Assembly (NCBI GenBank): GCA_025453735.1
Contig: JALOPY010000169.1
Coordinates: forward strand, 1 to 6,032
DNA: 6,032 bases
Direction: 5' to 3'
DNA from: a bacterium
Lineage (GTDB): Bacteria > Zhuqueibacterota > Zhuqueibacteria > Thermofontimicrobiales > Thermofontimicrobiaceae
In this document: piece after piece, positions 4,206 to 6,032 of the stretch
How positions within the stretch are numbered: position 1 is the stretch's first letter
Layout of the letters: every line of letters starts with the position of its first letter
The notes under the pieces: generated by a model
Databases searched by the model: none
What the model was told of the DNA's origin: nothing
What the model saw: only the letters and a program-made list of their open reading frames with translations
Made by a program: the position numbers and the translations under genes

Positions 4206-6032
4206 TTAAAAAATCGAGCCCAATTGATAATAAAATTGTCTATCCCGCGGCGAGTGAGTATCGATAGCATATCCACCGCTCACGATGGCTGGTATTTTGC
4301 CGAACACATAAAATCGATGGCGCAACTCGATCCCCGCGGTTTGCAGCCAGGGAGCTGATGCGAAATTTCTTTTCTGCAACCTATCGAGCTTCATGAGATC
4401 ACTGCCCCAGGCTTTGCCGGAATCGAGAAACAGCGCGCCGCAGAAACGCTCGAAATAGAGAATCCAGATTTTCAAGCCCAGATCTTTGATCAACGGAAAG
4501 CGATATTCGAGATTGGTAGCAAGCTGTTGATCGCCTTCCTCTGAATAAGAAATTCCCCGGATGGAATAATCTCCGACCGATAATCGGCTCTGAATCGGTT
4601 GATCCCCACGACGAAAACTTATCGCTGCGCGAGCAGCAATGACATGGTCACGCAACGGCAATGTTTGTCGTACGACCCCTGAACAACCAATTTGCCTGAA
4701 TGCAAGATCGCTGCCCAAACGTTTGTCACCCACTCGAACATAGCTACTGAACCATCCACCGGATTTGGGATGAATGTCATAATAAATGTTGGGGCGATAG
4801 GTCTGCCAGATATAGCCCAGCGTCAGATAATTAGTCCAGCCCTGCAGCAGCGGATAGACCCACATGTTCGTATTGATGTTTGCATAATCCCTGGCATTGA
4901 TGATATTTCGATAATCGAACGTGGAGCGAAGCCAGACCAGATGATTGGACAGCATCGATCTCCCAAAATTAATATTCCAAAAGAGCGTCACCGAGCCGGA
5001 CCAATAGTTTTCGTACAGCGGCAAAACTTCGGATGTCCCATCTTTATGGATCACCTGAATGAAGCTGCCATGATCGATGGTGGTTTTATAAAGATTGATT
5101 TCAACCGTCGGGTTGAATTGCTGGTTGGTGTAATCCACTGAAAAATGCAGCTGACTGCGGTAGGAAAGCGAGCTCATCAATGTGTGTTTTCCCAGTGGAT
5201 CAGCCGCAAGATGGATGATGCCGGGCTGGTAACCTTTTTCATCCCTGCCATAGTATGGCAATAAAATTTGTGAGCGGATATTTGAAATAGAGCAGTATGA
5301 TTTCGAATTCCCTGAAAATGATCGTTGCGATAGGGGAGAGGCTGCTGTTTCGCCAGGTCGCGCAACAGGGTGATGAAACGGCAGCCATGAAATTTTTTTC
5401 TCAGGCTCAACGACAGGCTTTGCATTATCAATGGGGACGATAAAAATTTCCGTCGCATCCCGGTTTTCAAAAGCGATGACGCCCACATATTTTCCATCGG
5501 GAAGCCATGCGGGATTGAAAACACCGCCAGGTGTATCAGTAATTTGTTGGCTGGTCGATGTGTTAGCATCAAAAACGTGCAAATTTGGAATTCCATTTTG
5601 ATACGAGATGAATGCGATCTGGCTGCCATCCGGTGACCAGGCAGGGTAGCGCTCGTCCGCTGGCGTCGCTATTAACTTTTTCAAGCCAGTGCCATTAGTC
5701 TGCACAAGACAAATATCACGGCTTCCCAGTCTGTCCCAACTGGAAAAGACGATCCGCTCGCCATCAGGCGACCAGCTTGGAGTGAAGACTTCGGTCCAAT
5801 CCGGGAAATCCGTGATGATTTTTTCCGCGCCAGTTTTGATGTTCAGGATCGCCAGGTTGGATCTCGTTCCCTCGTGAACAGCATAAACAATTTCTTGTCC
5901 ATTAGGAGAAAAGCAGGGATCGGTCGCGCGCTCATTCGTCGTCAATCTTCTAATTTGATCTGTTTCGATTTGCAATAAAAAAAGATCGTTGATTGATGCG
6001 CCAGTTGCAACATAATGCTGCTGGGAATAGAC
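4206..6032 (-). CDS. TolB/PD40-type beta-propeller fused to Omp85-like outer-membrane barrel, 5' end outside the window
   Basis: The visible part is 608 residues and the frame is open to the window edge. The in-frame TTG at 5973-5975 should not be taken as the start, because the codons before it (YVATGASINDLFLLQIETD) complete a propeller strand. Visible residues about 1-215 hold four PD40 repeats with the signatures FSPNGQEIVYA, WSPDGERIVF, WSPDGSQIAF and WLPDGKYVGV at a spacing of about 45 residues. A linker (about 215-275) leads to a region of alternating aromatic and polar residues typical of beta-strands, beginning near GYQPGIIHLAADPLGKH. Near the end, SVGDYSIRGI (RG codons 4554-4559) followed by LEYRFPL and then FLDSGKAWG matches the C-terminal barrel of Omp85/BamA-type proteins, including the (V/I)RG(F/Y) loop motif. 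The last residues FYYQLGSIF end in Phe with alternating hydrophobics, a classical barrel-assembly signal. The protein is thus probably outer-membrane with a periplasmic propeller. Related large proteins often carry a peptidase-like domain before the propeller; whether this one does cannot be seen. Substrate and role are unknown. Confidence 0.85.
   Translation of the reverse strand, partial: VYSQQHYVATGASINDLFLLQIETDQIRRLTTNERATDPCFSPNGQEIVYAVHEGTRSNLAILNIKTGAEKIITDFPDWTEVFTPSWSPDGERIVFSSWDRLGSRDICLVQTNGTGLKKLIATPADERYPAWSPDGSQIAFISYQNGIPNLHVFDANTSTSQQITDTPGGVFNPAWLPDGKYVGVIAFENRDATEIFIVPIDNAKPVVEPEKKISWLPFHHPVARPGETAASPLSQRSFSGNSKSYCSISNIRSQILLPYYGRDEKGYQPGIIHLAADPLGKHTLMSSLSYRSQLHFSVDYTNQQFNPTVEINLYKTTIDHGSFIQVIHKDGTSEVLPLYENYWSGSVTLFWNINFGRSMLSNHLVWLRSTFDYRNIINARDYANINTNMWVYPLLQGWTNYLTLGYIWQTYRPNIYYDIHPKSGGWFSSYVRVGDKRLGSDLAFRQIGCSGVVRQTLPLRDHVIAARAAISFRRGDQPIQSRLSVGDYSIRGISYSEEGDQQLATNLEYRFPLIKDLGLKIWILYFERFCGALFLDSGKAWGSDLMKLDRLQKRNFASAPWLQTAGIELRHRFYVFGKIPAIVSGGYAIDTHSPRDRQFYYQLGSIF

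Noticed and set aside
4692..5141. Plus-strand reading frame of 149 codons
   Set aside because: It lies wholly opposite the barrel-encoding gene, has no ribosome binding site, and its protein has no recognisable pattern.
5177..5629. Minus-strand 150-codon frame, considered as a sign of a frameshift in the barrel gene
   Set aside because: The main frame is continuous from the propeller through the linker into the barrel, and the linker segment reads sensibly (IRSQILLPYYGRDEKGYQPG), so no frameshift is needed.

Overview
The window looks like a piece of chromosome from an uncultured or little-studied diderm (Gram-negative-type) bacterium, probably of the FCB / KSB1-Calditrichota / Ignavibacteria sort. 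This placement is inferred from gene content and is not proven. The clues are an outer-membrane beta-barrel protein ending in Phe, a periplasmic TPR protein of the GWxTD family (common in those phyla), a modest-GC, A/T-tract-rich sequence, and intergenic palindromes of the CACAAAG and CGCAGAG types.

Layout: Positions 1-160 are a leader with no convincing gene. Positions 161-1063 (+) encode a monofunctional peptidoglycan glycosyltransferase (MtgA, GT51). It overlaps the next gene by 17 bases. That gene, about 1047-3215 (+), encodes a secreted TPR protein with a divergent GWxTD domain. The two are almost certainly one transcription unit. Positions 3416-3850 (+) hold a small zinc-ribbon-like protein of unknown function with a strong ribosome binding site. 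On the minus strand, 4206 to beyond 6032, lies the C-terminal part of a large protein that joins a TolB/PD40-type beta-propeller to an Omp85-like outer-membrane barrel. Its reading frame is still open at the right edge, so the true start lies outside the window.

The most distinctive non-coding structure is a pair of directly repeated, roughly 178-bp palindromic elements (3216-3393 and 3871-4049) that bracket the zinc-ribbon gene. Each has an A-tract, a long imperfect hairpin built from CACAAAG-like words, and a T-tract. A third, unrelated palindrome built from CGCAGAG/CGCTGAG words (4052-4191) follows in the convergent gap before the barrel gene. The elements resemble non-autonomous mobile or REP-like repeats, and the hairpin-plus-T-tract layout could also end transcription in both directions.

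Taken together, three of the four genes act in the cell envelope: peptidoglycan strand synthesis, a periplasmic TPR scaffold, and an outer-membrane barrel with a periplasmic propeller. The zinc-ribbon gene is the outlier and sits alone between the repeats. I found no rRNA, tRNA, CRISPR array, transposase or phage gene.
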